Shown here: positions 39,507 through 48,277 of the stretch, one piece after another | Position numbering within the stretch: position 1 is the stretch's first letter | How the letters are laid out: each line of letters begins with the position of its first letter | Origin: Nocardia nova NBRC 15556 | GTDB lineage: Bacteria > Actinomycetota > Actinomycetes > Mycobacteriales > Mycobacteriaceae | Reading direction: 5' to 3' | Assembly: GCF_001613005.1 (NCBI RefSeq) | Contig: NZ_BDBN01000038.1 | Coordinates: 21,342 to 85,341 of the forward strand | DNA length: 64,000 nucleotides | The notes under the pieces: generated by a model | Databases searched by the model: none | The model's input: the letters and a program-made list of their open reading frames with translations, nothing else | What the model was told of the DNA's origin: nothing | Position numbers and translations under genes: made by a program

Positions 39507-39908
39507 TCAACTTTCCGGAATTTCGACCACGACGTGGGTCGATTTGACCGAGGCGACGGCGATACTGCCGACCTCGAGACCGAGTTCGTCGACCGATTCC
39601 CGGCTGACCAGCGAGACCAGCCGGAACGGGCCGGCCTGCATCTCGACCTGTGCCATGACCGTGTCCTTGACGATGCGGGTGACGATGCCGCGCATCCGGT
39701 TGCGGGCCGAGGCGGCGACGGTGACACCGGGTTCGCGCGCCTCGGCGTGCTGACTACGCAGGACCTCGGCCAGATCCGCGCCGCGCACCCCCTTGCGGCC
39801 GCTGTCGAGCCGGATCTCCGGCAGCCGCCCCTGATCGATCCAGCGCCGCACGGTGTCGTCGCTGACCCCCAGCAGCGCCGCCGCCTCACTGATCCGCAAA
39901 TTCGTCAC
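39507..39908 (-). CDS. HTH (excisionase/MerR-like)-TOBE molybdate-responsive regulator
   Basis: 133-residue protein combining an N-terminal helix-turn-helix of the excisionase/MerR kind (LRISEAAALLGVSDDTVRRW, about 3-22) with a C-terminal TOBE/Mop domain (about 68-133: SARNRMRGIVTRIVKDTVMA, SVKSTHVVVEIPES). TOBE domains bind molybdate or tungstate, so this is likely the sensor for the modABC operon it heads. GTG 39908 is chosen because TATGCT (minus strand, 39916-39921) lies 7 bases upstream; longer starts at 39920 or 39941 exist. Confidence 0.8.
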   Translation of the reverse strand: MTNLRISEAAALLGVSDDTVRRWIDQGRLPEIRLDSGRKGVRGADLAEVLRSQHAEAREPGVTVAASARNRMRGIVTRIVKDTVMAQVEMQAGPFRLVSLVSRESVDELGLEVGSIAVASVKSTHVVVEIPES

Positions 39909-40032
39909 AATGGGAAGCATATTGCCGTGAATGCGGTACACAAGCCCCGCGTGGTTGCGGACCGGTTAATTCTCACCGGGACGGGACGCATTCGTGCGGC
40001 CCGGCCCCTGGCGGGAACGCGAGGGCTGATGC

Positions 40033-40527
40033 ATGCTCGGCGATATGGCCTCGCTCGCCGGAATCGTCTCCGCCACGACCCGATTCGCGAACCGCCGCGG
40101 CGTCTATGCCGGTCGGCGGGCAACGAAAGTCCATGTGGCGCTGTACCGATGCTCGGGCGGGCGGATCGGCGGGCGCATGCCGGGCCGTCGGCACGCGCGC
40201 ATACTCCTGCTCGACCACGTGGGTGCGAAATCCGGCATTCCGCGAACCTCACCGCTGATGTACGTCGACGCGGGGGCCGCGGTGGCGATCGCGGCGTCGA
40301 AGGCGGGGCAGCCGCACCATCCCGCCTGGTATCACAACCTCCTCGCCCACCCCGACACCACGATCCGGATCGGAAGGCAAGTCCGCTCGGTGCGGGCGCG
40401 GGTCGCCACCGCGACCGAATATCGGGACCTGTGGCGTGAATTCGTGGCTATGACACCGGATTACGAGTTCTATCGGCGCCAGGCGGGCGGGCGCACGATC
40501 CCGCTGATCGTTCTCGAACCGCGCTGA
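40033..40527 (+). CDS. Ddn-like deazaflavin (F420)-dependent nitroreductase family protein
   Basis: 164-residue split-barrel protein of the DUF385/Ddn family. Family sequence includes HARILLLDHVGAKSGIPRTS (about 55-74), the AASKAGQPHHPAWYHNLLAHP block (about 90-110, split here) that binds F420, and VRARVATATEYRDLW. Such enzymes reduce quinones with F420H2. ATG 40033 or 40045 could be the start. It converges on the SRPBCC gene with a 4-base gap. Confidence 0.88.
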   Translation: MLGDMASLAGIVSATTRFANRRGVYAGRRATKVHVALYRCSGGRIGGRMPGRRHARILLLDHVGAKSGIPRTSPLMYVDAGAAVAIAASKAGQPHHPAWYHNLLAHPDTTIRIGRQVRSVRARVATATEYRDLWREFVAMTPDYEFYRRQAGGRTIPLIVLEPR

Positions 40528-40531
40528 GCGT

Positions 40532-40963
40532 TCAGCAGTACAGGTCGACGAACCGGTCGAGTGAGCGTTCGATATCGCCCCGCAGCGCTCGTGCCACCGT
40601 CGCTCCGATCGGGCCGAACAGCGGTCGCCCACCCAGATCGATGTCGACGGTGACCGCCGAACCCGAGGCGTTCGGCGCGACCAGCAGCGCCAGTCCCAGT
40701 TTGGTGCCGCCTTTGCCGGCGCCGCTCAGCACGAGCCGGCGCGGTGGTTCGGCGGTGCGCACGGTCCAGCGCACGCGATTGCGCAGACCCTTCACCGAGG
40801 CGATGCCCACCAGTTCGGTACCGGGAGTGAGCTCGTCGGGCACCCGGCCGCGCCATGCCTCGTGCATGATCAGCCACTGGTCGAGCTCGCCCAGATTCGC
40901 CGCGTGCGACCACGCCCGATCGGGGGAGATCGGAACGTCCACCGAGACCTTCAGTTTCGCCAC
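40532..40963 (-). CDS. SRPBCC (START-like) family protein
   Basis: 143-residue helix-grip-fold protein: KLKVSVDVPISPDRAWSHAANLGE at the N terminus (split), a long central sheet, and the C-terminal helix ATVARALRGDIERSLDRFVD. These proteins bind lipids or polyketides; no ligand can be named. It starts with GTG. It lies downstream of the XdhC gene on the same strand with a 42-base gap. Confidence 0.82.
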   Translation of the reverse strand: MAKLKVSVDVPISPDRAWSHAANLGELDQWLIMHEAWRGRVPDELTPGTELVGIASVKGLRNRVRWTVRTAEPPRRLVLSGAGKGGTKLGLALLVAPNASGSAVTVDIDLGGRPLFGPIGATVARALRGDIERSLDRFVDLYC

Positions 40964-41005
40964 GGGTGGATGGTAACCGCCGGTGATTCGGCCATCCGAC
41001 CGTGG

Positions 41006-42073
41006 TTACGAGGCGAGTCCGGGGTCGGCGTGGATCGGCCGGTCCGTCGCCGAGAGCGGTTGCCCGCAACCGCCGCGGCGCACCGCCACGATCTCGGCGC
41101 CGATCGACACCGCGGTCTCCTCCGGTGTGCGGCCACCGAGTTCCAGTCCGATCGGTGAATGCAGCCGGCGCAGCTGATCATCGCTGATGCCGTTGTCGCG
41201 CAGGTGTTTCCGTCGCTCTCGATCCGACCGCCGCGAACCCATCGCCCCCACATAGGCCACCGGCAGTCGCAGCGCTGTCGCGAGGACCGGCACATCGAAT
41301 TTCGGGTCGTGGGTCAGCACGCAGATCACCGTGCGCGAATCGACGTGCGTACCGGCCAGATACCGATCGGGCCGATCGCGCACCACCTCGTCGGCCTCGG
41401 GCAGACGCGCCCGGTCGGCGAAGACCGGGCGCGGTTCGCAGACGGTGACGCGGTAGCCGAGCAGCCGCCCGACCCGGCACAGCGCGGTGGTGAAATCGGT
41501 GGCGCCGAAGACGATCATGCGCGGTGGCGGGGCGAAGGACGTCACGAACACGGTGCGTTCACCCTCCGCGCATCCGATGGTGCGGACCGCGCTGGTGGCG
41601 GCCTCGAGCATGGCGCGAGCATGTGCGATCACCGCCGGGTCGGCGGGTCCTCCGATCGAGCGATCCGGTCGCACCGCGACGATCGCGCCGGATTCCAGAT
41701 CGCGGACCAGGGCGACCGGCCGATCCGGATCCAGCGCGACGTCGATCGTCTCGTACTCGGCTGCGGTCACCCGGTGGATGAACACCTCCAGTTCCCCGCC
41801 GCAGGTGAGCCCGACCGCGAAGGCGTCGTCGGCGCTGTAGCCGAAGGTGCGCCGGACCGGCTCCCCGGATGCGAGCACCTGCAGGCATTCCTCGTAGACC
41901 GCGCCCTCCACGCAGCCGCCGGAGAGGCTGCCCCGCACCTGGCCGGACGCGGAGACCGCCATGGTGGTGCCCAATGTCCTCGGCGCGCTGCCGCGTACGC
42001 CGATCACGGTGGCCAAGGCGTATGTCGTTGCGGCGGCATGCCAGTGCCGCAGGTGCTCGCCGAGTTCCCGCAC
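41006..42073 (-). CDS. XdhC/CoxF-like molybdenum cofactor insertion protein
   Basis: 355-residue accessory factor that binds molybdenum cofactor, promotes its sulfuration and hands it to xanthine-dehydrogenase-family enzymes. It has the N-terminal XdhC_CoxI domain (LATVIGVRGSAPRTLGTTMA, then GGCVEGAVYEE with a conserved Cys) and a C-terminal Rossmann domain (RMIVFGATDFTTALCRVGRLLG, VGAMGSRRSDRERRK). GTG 42073 follows GGAGG. It is divergent from the hydroxylase large subunit, which it almost certainly serves. Confidence 0.92.
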   Translation of the reverse strand: MRELGEHLRHWHAAATTYALATVIGVRGSAPRTLGTTMAVSASGQVRGSLSGGCVEGAVYEECLQVLASGEPVRRTFGYSADDAFAVGLTCGGELEVFIHRVTAAEYETIDVALDPDRPVALVRDLESGAIVAVRPDRSIGGPADPAVIAHARAMLEAATSAVRTIGCAEGERTVFVTSFAPPPRMIVFGATDFTTALCRVGRLLGYRVTVCEPRPVFADRARLPEADEVVRDRPDRYLAGTHVDSRTVICVLTHDPKFDVPVLATALRLPVAYVGAMGSRRSDRERRKHLRDNGISDDQLRRLHSPIGLELGGRTPEETAVSIGAEIVAVRRGGCGQPLSATDRPIHADPGLAS

Positions 42074-42086
42074 GCCGACCTCCGAT

Positions 42087-42101
42087 GAGAATTACATTCT
42101 C
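42087..42101. promoter_or_regulatory. Perfect palindrome in the XdhC-hydroxylase divergent promoter
   Basis: GAGAAT-TAC-ATTCTC is a perfect 6-3-6 palindrome in an unusually AT-rich 60-base patch. On the minus strand a TACAGT -10 candidate lies just upstream, so the palindrome falls in the early transcript of XdhC. It is well placed as an operator for both divergent transcripts. Confidence 0.5.
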
Positions 42102-42221
42102 CTTCTACTGTAGCGACGTACTCACTTTCGGCATATATTGTTAACCGACCGCGAGGTGCCGGTCCTTGTCCGACGGCGAACAAGAGGGGATCAGTCCGAT
42201 GACCGCGATGCGAGCCGCCCG

Positions 42222-44573
42222 ATGACCTCGACGACAACAACCGCGAGCGCCTCCGTGGTCGGCGCGCGGATCCCGCGCATAGAGGACGCGCGCCTGGTCA
42301 CCGGCGCGGGAACCTTCGTCGACGATGTGACCCGCCCGGGCGCGGCGCACGCCTGCTTCGTGCGCAGCCCGCTGCCCCGCGCGACCATCGGCACGATCGA
42401 CGTGTCGGCGGCGCTGGAACTGGACGGGGTACTCGCCGTCTACACCGCCGCGGACCTCAATCCCGGTGCGCACGAGATCTCCTACGACCTGGACATGGTC
42501 GGTATGCCGCCGGTGCCGCGCCCGCCGCTGGCCGAGGAGGAGGTCCGATTCGTCGGCGATCCGGTCGCGCTGGTGATCGCCGCCGACCGCTATATCGCCG
42601 AAGACGCCACCGAACTGGTCGTCATCGACTACGAACCGCTGGACCCGGTGGTCGACTACACCACCGCGGAACAGTCGCCCAATCTGGTGCACGCCGGATT
42701 CGCCGGTAATTCGGCCGGGGCGATGGGCGGGCGTCCGGCCGCCGACCTGGCACCGCTGTTCGACTCCGCCGCGCATGTGGTGCGCCAGCAGATCTTTCAG
42801 CAGGCCTATCTGCCGGTGCCGATGGAAACACGCGGCATCCTCGCCGAATGGTCGGCGTCGACGGCGGAGATGACGATCTGGATCGCCACCCAGTCGCCGC
42901 ACGAGGTCCGCGCGTTCTGCGCCCGGCTGCTCGGCATCGACGAACACCAGGTCCGGGTGATCGCGCGCGACACCGGCGGCGGTTTCGGGCTCAAGCAACT
43001 GCCGCTGCGCGAGGAGACCTGCGTCATGCTCGCCTCGCGTGCGCTCGGCGCCCCGGTGAAGTGGATCGAGGACCGTCAGGAGAATCTGATGGCCTCGGGC
43101 CTGGCACGGCACGAGAACGCCGATGTGGCAATGGCATTCGACGCCGACGGCCGGATCGTCGCGGCCTCCATCGACCATGTGCAGAACGTCGGCGCCTACC
43201 CGACACCCTCGCCGATCACCGGTGGTGTGGTCGTGGGCATTCTCTTCCCCGGCCCTTACCGCATCACCGACGCCTCGTTCAGTTCGAAGTTTCTCTACTC
43301 CAACACCGTCGGGCGGGTCGCCTATCGGGGGCCGTGGCAGTTCGAATCCGTGGCGCGCGAGGTGCTGCTCGACCACGCGGCCCGGCAGATCGGCATCGAC
43401 CCGATCGAGCTGCGCCGCCGGAACATGCTGCGCCGCGACGAATTACCGTGGGCCAATCCCAACGGCATGTCCTACGACAACATCTCGCCGATGGAGACGC
43501 TCGAGCAGGCGGTCCAGAAACTGGACTACGACGCCTTCCGCGCCGAACAGCGCGCCGCCCGCGCGCAGGGCCGCTACCTCGGCGTCGGCACCTGCACGTA
43601 TGTGGAACCGACCACCGGCGCGAGCCCGTTCCTCAGCACCGAGGGCGCCACCATCCGCATCGAACCGAGCGGCAAGGTCAACGTCTACGTGGCGGGGGGT
43701 TCGGCCGGTAACAGCTTGGAGACCACCGTCGTTCAGCTCGCGGCCGACGCGCTCGGGGTCACGCTGTCGGATGTGCGGACCATTCAGGGCGATACCGCGG
43801 TGACGCCGTTCGGCGGCGGCACCGGGGGCAGCCGGTCCGGATCGATGACCGCGGGTGCGATCGGGCAGACCGCGGCCGTGTTGCGCGAGCGGATCGTCGC
43901 GATCGCCGCCCACCGCTTGGGCGTCGCGCCGGAGGAGATCGAGTTCGCCGACAGTCGCGCGAGCGTGCGCGGCGCTCCCGACAAGGGGCTGACGCTGGCC
44001 GAGATCGCCGATATCGCCTATTTTCAGGCCGACAGTCTGCCGCCCGGAGTACCGCCGGGGCTCGAGGCCAACGGCCGGCACAAGACCTCGCAGATGGCGA
44101 TCTGGGCCAACGCCACCCACATCTGCACCTGCGAGGTCGACATCGAGACCGGAGCGGTGACGCTGCTGCGCTACATCGTCAGCGAGGACGTCGGCTCGAT
44201 GATCAACCCCAATGTGGTGGAGGGCCAGATCTACGGCGGCACGGTGCAAGGCATCGGCGGCGCGCTCTACGAACATCTCGCCTACGACGAGAGCGGAAAT
44301 CCGGTCGCGACGACCTTCCTGGACTATCTGCTGCCGACCGCGATGGAGGTTCCGGATATCGAGGTCGGCCACGTCGAGACGCCGAGTCCGGGGCCGGGCA
44401 GCTTCAAGGGCGTCGGCGAGGGCGGGGCGATCGGCGCGGCGCCGGCCGTGCTCAACGCCGTCGCGGATGCGTTGTCGCCGTTCGGGATCGAGCTTCGGGA
44501 GCTGCCGCTCTCACCCGCACGGATCGTGGAGATGGTGGAGCGGGCACGTGCCGCCGGGAAGGAATCGGCATGA
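42222..44573 (+). CDS. Molybdenum hydroxylase large (Mo-binding) subunit, xanthine dehydrogenase/CoxL family
   Basis: 783-residue molybdopterin-binding subunit. Family blocks include ARIPRIEDARLVTGAGTFVDD, DTGGGFGLKQ (about 254-263), the active-site loop VAYRGPWQFES (about 366-376) and catalytic Glu in GVGEGGAIGAAPAV (about 734-747). The loop lacks the AYRCSFR of true form I CO dehydrogenase and differs from AYRGAGR of form II, so the substrate is probably an aldehyde or heterocycle. ATG 42222 matches the family N terminus. First gene of a large-medium-small-CoxG operon. Confidence 0.92.
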   Translation: MTSTTTTASASVVGARIPRIEDARLVTGAGTFVDDVTRPGAAHACFVRSPLPRATIGTIDVSAALELDGVLAVYTAADLNPGAHEISYDLDMVGMPPVPRPPLAEEEVRFVGDPVALVIAADRYIAEDATELVVIDYEPLDPVVDYTTAEQSPNLVHAGFAGNSAGAMGGRPAADLAPLFDSAAHVVRQQIFQQAYLPVPMETRGILAEWSASTAEMTIWIATQSPHEVRAFCARLLGIDEHQVRVIARDTGGGFGLKQLPLREETCVMLASRALGAPVKWIEDRQENLMASGLARHENADVAMAFDADGRIVAASIDHVQNVGAYPTPSPITGGVVVGILFPGPYRITDASFSSKFLYSNTVGRVAYRGPWQFESVAREVLLDHAARQIGIDPIELRRRNMLRRDELPWANPNGMSYDNISPMETLEQAVQKLDYDAFRAEQRAARAQGRYLGVGTCTYVEPTTGASPFLSTEGATIRIEPSGKVNVYVAGGSAGNSLETTVVQLAADALGVTLSDVRTIQGDTAVTPFGGGTGGSRSGSMTAGAIGQTAAVLRERIVAIAAHRLGVAPEEIEFADSRASVRGAPDKGLTLAEIADIAYFQADSLPPGVPPGLEANGRHKTSQMAIWANATHICTCEVDIETGAVTLLRYIVSEDVGSMINPNVVEGQIYGGTVQGIGGALYEHLAYDESGNPVATTFLDYLLPTAMEVPDIEVGHVETPSPGPGSFKGVGEGGAIGAAPAVLNAVADALSPFGIELRELPLSPARIVEMVERARAAGKESA

Positions 44574-45445
44574 AACCGGCCGCCTTCGACTATCACGCCC
44601 CCGGCTCGGCCGAGGAGGCGGTGACGCTGCTGGCCGAACTCGGTGACGAGGCCAAGGTCATCGCCGGCGGCCAGAGCCTGGTGCCGATGCTGGCATTGCG
44701 GCTGGCGGTCTTCGACCATCTCGTCGACCTGCGGCGAGTCGACGACCTGCGCGGTATCGAGGCCGGGGCCTCGACTGTGCGGATCGGTGCGGGGAGCACC
44801 CACGCGGCGGTCGGCGCCTCCGCGGAGGTCCGCCGGGCGGTACCACTGCTGCACCGGGCGACACCGCTGATCGGGCACTTCCAGATCCGCAACCGCGGCA
44901 CCATCGGCGGCTCCATCGCCCATGCCGACGCCGCGGCCGAATATCCGGTGGTGGCCCTGACCCTGGACGCCGAGATCGAGGCGTTGTCACCGCGCGGACG
45001 GCGCACCCTCGCGGCCGCGGACTTCTTCACCGGCATGTGGACCACCGCGCTCGAACCCGACGAACTGGTCACCGCGATCACCTTCCCGGTCCGGTCCGGG
45101 CGCAGCGGCTTCGCGATCGAGGAATTCACCAGGCGCAGCGGCGATTTCGCCATGGCCGGGGCGGCGATAGCGGTCCGGCTGGACGGGGACTCCCGCGTCG
45201 ACCGCTGCGCGATCGGACTGTTCGGCCTCGCGCCGACCCCGGTGCGGGCGCATCGGGCCGAGGCCACACTGCTGGGCCGGCCCGCCGATGCGGTGGCGGC
45301 CGAGGAGGTCGGCGCCGCCGCGACCGCGGACCTGACCGCGATCTCGTCGGATGTGCACGGTTCGGCCGAATACCGCCGCCGGCTCGGTGCGGCGATGGTG
45401 GCGCGGGCGTGGGGCCGCGCGATAGAGGAGGCGAGCAATGACTGA
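44570..45445 (+). CDS. Molybdenum hydroxylase FAD-binding (medium) subunit
   Basis: 291-residue flavin subunit passing electrons from the Fe-S clusters to the acceptor. FAD motifs are VIAGGQSLVPMLALRLA (about 32-48) and IRNRGTIGGSIAHADAAAEY (about 104-123); the C-terminal CO_deh_flav_C domain covers about 180-285. The ATG overlaps the large-subunit stop (ATGA). Confidence 0.94.
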   Translation: MKPAAFDYHAPGSAEEAVTLLAELGDEAKVIAGGQSLVPMLALRLAVFDHLVDLRRVDDLRGIEAGASTVRIGAGSTHAAVGASAEVRRAVPLLHRATPLIGHFQIRNRGTIGGSIAHADAAAEYPVVALTLDAEIEALSPRGRRTLAAADFFTGMWTTALEPDELVTAITFPVRSGRSGFAIEEFTRRSGDFAMAGAAIAVRLDGDSRVDRCAIGLFGLAPTPVRAHRAEATLLGRPADAVAAEEVGAAATADLTAISSDVHGSAEYRRRLGAAMVARAWGRAIEEASND

Positions 45446-45980
45446 GATCGATATCGAGGTGCGTATCAACGGCTTCCGCCGCCGCGACAGCGTTGCGCCC
45501 CGGCTGACGCTGGCCGATTATCTGCGCGACCGCTGCGGGCTGACCGGCACCCACCTCGGCTGTGAACACGGCGTGTGCGGCGCCTGCACGGTCCTGCTCG
45601 ACGGCGCTGCGGTCCGCTCCTGCCTGATCTTCGCGGTCCAGGCCGACGGCGCCGAGATCACCACCGTCGAGGGCATCGCGGGACCCGACGGGAAATTGTC
45701 GGCGGTGCAGGAGGCTTTCCGCGCCGAACACGGATTGCAGTGCGGCTTCTGCACTCCCGGCTTCATCGTGTCCGCGACCGCCTTCCTGCGGGAGAATCCC
45801 GACCCCACCGACACCGAGATTCGCGAGGCGATCTCGGGAAATCTGTGCCGCTGCACCGGATATCAGGGCATCGTGCGCGCGGTCCGTGCCGCCGCCGATG
45901 CGCGCGAGGCCGGTGCCGAATCGTCCACCGGCGACGAGGCGGCGGCCGATATCGCCGCACCCGCCGCGCGGCGGGCCTGA
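45438..45980 (+). CDS. Molybdenum hydroxylase 2Fe-2S (small) subunit
   Basis: 180-residue iron-sulfur subunit. The plant-type ferredoxin cluster is CEHGVCGACTVLLDG with a distal Cys (RSC), and the second cluster uses QCGFCTPG and CRCTGYQGI. The family is usually about 155-165 residues; this one has an Ala/Glu-rich tail of about 20. Its start overlaps the FAD subunit by 8 bases. Confidence 0.95.
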   Translation: MTEIDIEVRINGFRRRDSVAPRLTLADYLRDRCGLTGTHLGCEHGVCGACTVLLDGAAVRSCLIFAVQADGAEITTVEGIAGPDGKLSAVQEAFRAEHGLQCGFCTPGFIVSATAFLRENPDPTDTEIREAISGNLCRCTGYQGIVRAVRAAADAREAGAESSTGDEAAADIAAPAARRA

Positions 45981-45997
45981 TCCGACCGAGGACCTTC

Positions 45998-46678
45998 ATG
46001 AAACTTGACAACACGTTCACCATCCCCGTTCCGGCCGCGCAGGCCTGGCCGGTACTGCTCGACCTCGAACGCATCGCACCGTGTGTGCCCGGCGCGACCA
46101 TCACCTCGCGCGAGGGCGACGATTTCCACGGCCGGATCAAGGTCAAACTCGGCCCGGTGGGGTTGAGCTACAACGGGATCATCAAGGTCGTCTCGCAGGA
46201 CGAACAGGCCGGGGTCGCGGTGCTCGAGGGCCGCGGCCGTGAAGCGCGCGGCAACGGCACGGCGAAGGCGACCATCACCTGCCGATTGGTCGAGAACGAC
46301 GGCAGCACAGACGTTTTCGTCGATACCGATCTGGCGATCACCGGTAAGCCCGCCCAGTTCGGCCGGGGTGCGCTGGCCGATGTCGCGGGAACGCTGATCG
46401 GGCAGTTCGCCACCAATCTCGCCGACGAGATCACCGCCTCGGCACAGCCGGCGGCCGAACCGCTGCGCGCCGTCACGGAGTCGCCGGACACGGGCGCGGC
46501 CACTGTCACCGCGCCACGGCAGCGCAGCGTCGCCGCCGCGCCGCGGACCCCGGCGGAGCCGCTGGATCTGCTCGCGGCCGCGGGGTCCGGAAATCTGGTG
46601 CGCTACGGCGGATTCGCGGCGGCGCTGCTGATCGTGGTGCTGGTGGCCGCGCTCCGGCGGCGAGCACGACAGGGCTGA
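45998..46678 (+). CDS. CoxG-like SRPBCC protein with C-terminal membrane anchor
   Basis: 226-residue protein: a CoxG-type SRPBCC domain (about 1-145: TFTIPVPAAQAWPVLLDLER, CVPGATITSREGDDFHG), an Ala/Pro/Thr-rich linker and one C-terminal transmembrane helix (YGGFAAALLIVVLVAAL) with a basic tail. CoxG recruits CO dehydrogenase to the membrane and can carry quinone, so this subunit may tether the hydroxylase to the respiratory chain. ATG 45998 lies 17 bases after the small subunit. Confidence 0.9.
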   Translation: MKLDNTFTIPVPAAQAWPVLLDLERIAPCVPGATITSREGDDFHGRIKVKLGPVGLSYNGIIKVVSQDEQAGVAVLEGRGREARGNGTAKATITCRLVENDGSTDVFVDTDLAITGKPAQFGRGALADVAGTLIGQFATNLADEITASAQPAAEPLRAVTESPDTGAATVTAPRQRSVAAAPRTPAEPLDLLAAAGSGNLVRYGGFAAALLIVVLVAALRRRARQG

Positions 46679-46688
46679 CCGGGCCGCG

Positions 46689-47240
46689 TCAGCGCTCGAG
46701 GTCGCCGGGTTCGTCGATATCGCGGCCGGTGGCCAGATCACCGCATTCCACGGTCTGCGCGGGGACAGTGCGCAGATAGGCGGCGGCGCCGCGGTCACCG
46801 GACAGGGTCGGCAGCAGGTCGGCCCAGTGCCGGCGGGCGATCACCACGGGATGGCCGGGGCGTCCGGCGAAACTCGCGCGCGCGATACCGGACGGGTCGG
46901 CCGTCGCTCGCTCGATCACCCGGGCGACGACATCCGCGCCGACATCGGGCGTATCCACCACGTGCAGGGCGGCGTAGGCACCGTCGAGGCGCTGCGCCGC
47001 ACCGATTCCCGTGCGCACCGACGCGCTCATTCCCTCGGCCCACTCCTGCGCCACCACCGTGGTGGTCGCGGGAACGGGTGGGACCTCGGCGGCGCCGAGC
47101 ACGACCACGACCTCCGCGCAGCCGCCGTCGCGCAGTGCGTTCACCGCGGTGGTCAGCCAGTCGCCGACCGTGGCCTTGGGACGGCCGAATCGCCGTCCCG
47201 CCCCGGCGGCGAGGACGACTCCGACGACTCGATCCGACAT
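46689..47240 (-). CDS. MobA/MocA-like molybdenum cofactor nucleotidyltransferase
   Basis: 183-residue NTP transferase. The nucleotide loop VVLAAGAGRRFGRPKATVG (about 8-26) and the metal-binding HVVDTPDVGADV (about 92-103, with Asp in place of the usual Met of DMP) are visible, as is PGHPVVIARRHW. MocA adds CMP to molybdopterin for hydroxylases of the xanthine dehydrogenase/CO dehydrogenase family, which fits the convergent operon 10 bases away. GAGAGG precedes the ATG. Confidence 0.88.
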   Translation of the reverse strand: MSDRVVGVVLAAGAGRRFGRPKATVGDWLTTAVNALRDGGCAEVVVVLGAAEVPPVPATTTVVAQEWAEGMSASVRTGIGAAQRLDGAYAALHVVDTPDVGADVVARVIERATADPSGIARASFAGRPGHPVVIARRHWADLLPTLSGDRGAAAYLRTVPAQTVECGDLATGRDIDEPGDLER

Positions 47241-47361
47241 GGTTGGCCTCTCGGTGGGGAAACTGCTGTGGCGCCAATGTAATAGCGGAAACGCCGGTCC
47301 TTTGTGGACTCGGCCAATTCGCCGTCGCAAGCCGCCGAACAGGCGAAATATCGTTCCCGGG

Positions 47362-47373
47362 CATCCTAGGATG
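47362..47373. promoter_or_regulatory. Palindrome upstream of the TetR gene
   Basis: CATCCTAGGATG is a perfect 12-base palindrome 41 bases before the TetR start and within the divergent region facing the MobA-like gene. TAGGAT inside it could also act as a -10 box. It is a candidate autoregulatory operator. Confidence 0.4.
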
Positions 47374-47414
47374 AGCAACCGACCAACAGGCGCGAGATCA
47401 GGTAGGAGTGCGTG

Positions 47415-48050
47415 ATGCCGTCCAAGGCGGTCGGTCAGCGTCGACGCCCGACGCAGGAGCGTGCGAAGGAAACCCGCCAGCACATCCTCGACACCGCGGC
47501 GCGGTTGTTCGGTGAGCGCGGGATCGAGAACACCTCGACCAACCGGATCGCCGCCGAGGCCGGTCTCAGCATCGGCACCGTCTACCGGTACTTCTCCGAC
47601 CGCACGGTCATCGTCGAGGAATTGCTGGAACGACTGCTGGTGAACATCGAACGCCGCTTCACCGAACGGCTCGATCGCGCGGACCGCTCGGTCGAGGATA
47701 TGACCGCCGACATCCTCGCCGCCATCTGCGACGAACTGGTCGACAACGCGAAACTGGTTCGCGCCCTGGCCGCCGGAGTGCAGTTCTACAACAGCGGCAT
47801 CCCCGAATTCGAACCACGCCTGCGCCTGCTGGTGAAGGTCCTGCTGATCCAGATCCTCGGCCCCAGCGACGACCACGAACTCGACGTCATGGCGTTCGTC
47901 CTGGTGAACACCGGCTTCTCCGCGGTCCTGCGCGCCTCCGCCCTCGAGGTCGACCCCGAGGAACGCCGCGAAGCCATCGTCATGACCGCCCGCATGATCG
48001 GCGCCTGGAGCACCGCGGAAATCGAACGCCGCGCAGCGAATTCGGCCTGA
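47415..48050 (+). CDS. TetR family transcriptional regulator
   Basis: 211-residue repressor. The HTH is TRQHILDTAARLFGERGIENT followed by NRIAAEAGLSIGTVYRYFSD (about 41-60); the ligand domain covers about 75-205. AGGAG lies 6 bases before ATG 47415; GTG 47412 directly before it is also possible. It is divergent from the MobA-like gene, so it may control the Mo hydroxylase locus, but the effector is unknown. Confidence 0.9.
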   Translation: MPSKAVGQRRRPTQERAKETRQHILDTAARLFGERGIENTSTNRIAAEAGLSIGTVYRYFSDRTVIVEELLERLLVNIERRFTERLDRADRSVEDMTADILAAICDELVDNAKLVRALAAGVQFYNSGIPEFEPRLRLLVKVLLIQILGPSDDHELDVMAFVLVNTGFSAVLRASALEVDPEERREAIVMTARMIGAWSTAEIERRAANSA

Positions 48051-48277
48051 GCGCTCCCTCGCGGCCACTGTCGTTCGACGAGGTGCTGAGCGCGTGCCGG
48101 TCCGGGAATACCGTGCCCGGATGACGATGATTCGAGCCGGTCGCGATCTCGCGGCGGATATCCGGGTGCGTTCGCTGTTGTCGGCGGCCGTGGGTGGCGC
48201 CTAGGTCCTGCTCACCACGACCTCGCTGGGCGAGAAGTATCCGGGCGTCGAGCGATTCTTGGTTCGCCTGGCAGTAG
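48051..48277. other. Intergenic region without recognisable gene
   Basis: Together with the promoter that follows, about 330 bases lie between the TetR and epimerase genes. Short frames interrupted by stops exist (for example MTMIRAGRDLAADIRV from 48121), with no recognisable product. Confidence 0.4.

Noticed and set aside
39502..39945. Molybdenum-cofactor riboswitch upstream of the mod operon
   Set aside because: The regulator gene appears leaderless, intergenic gaps in the operon are absent, and no conserved Moco-RNA structure is visible.
42222..44573. Annotation as aerobic CO dehydrogenase (coxL)
   Set aside because: The active-site loop lacks the AYRCSFR motif required for form I CO dehydrogenase.
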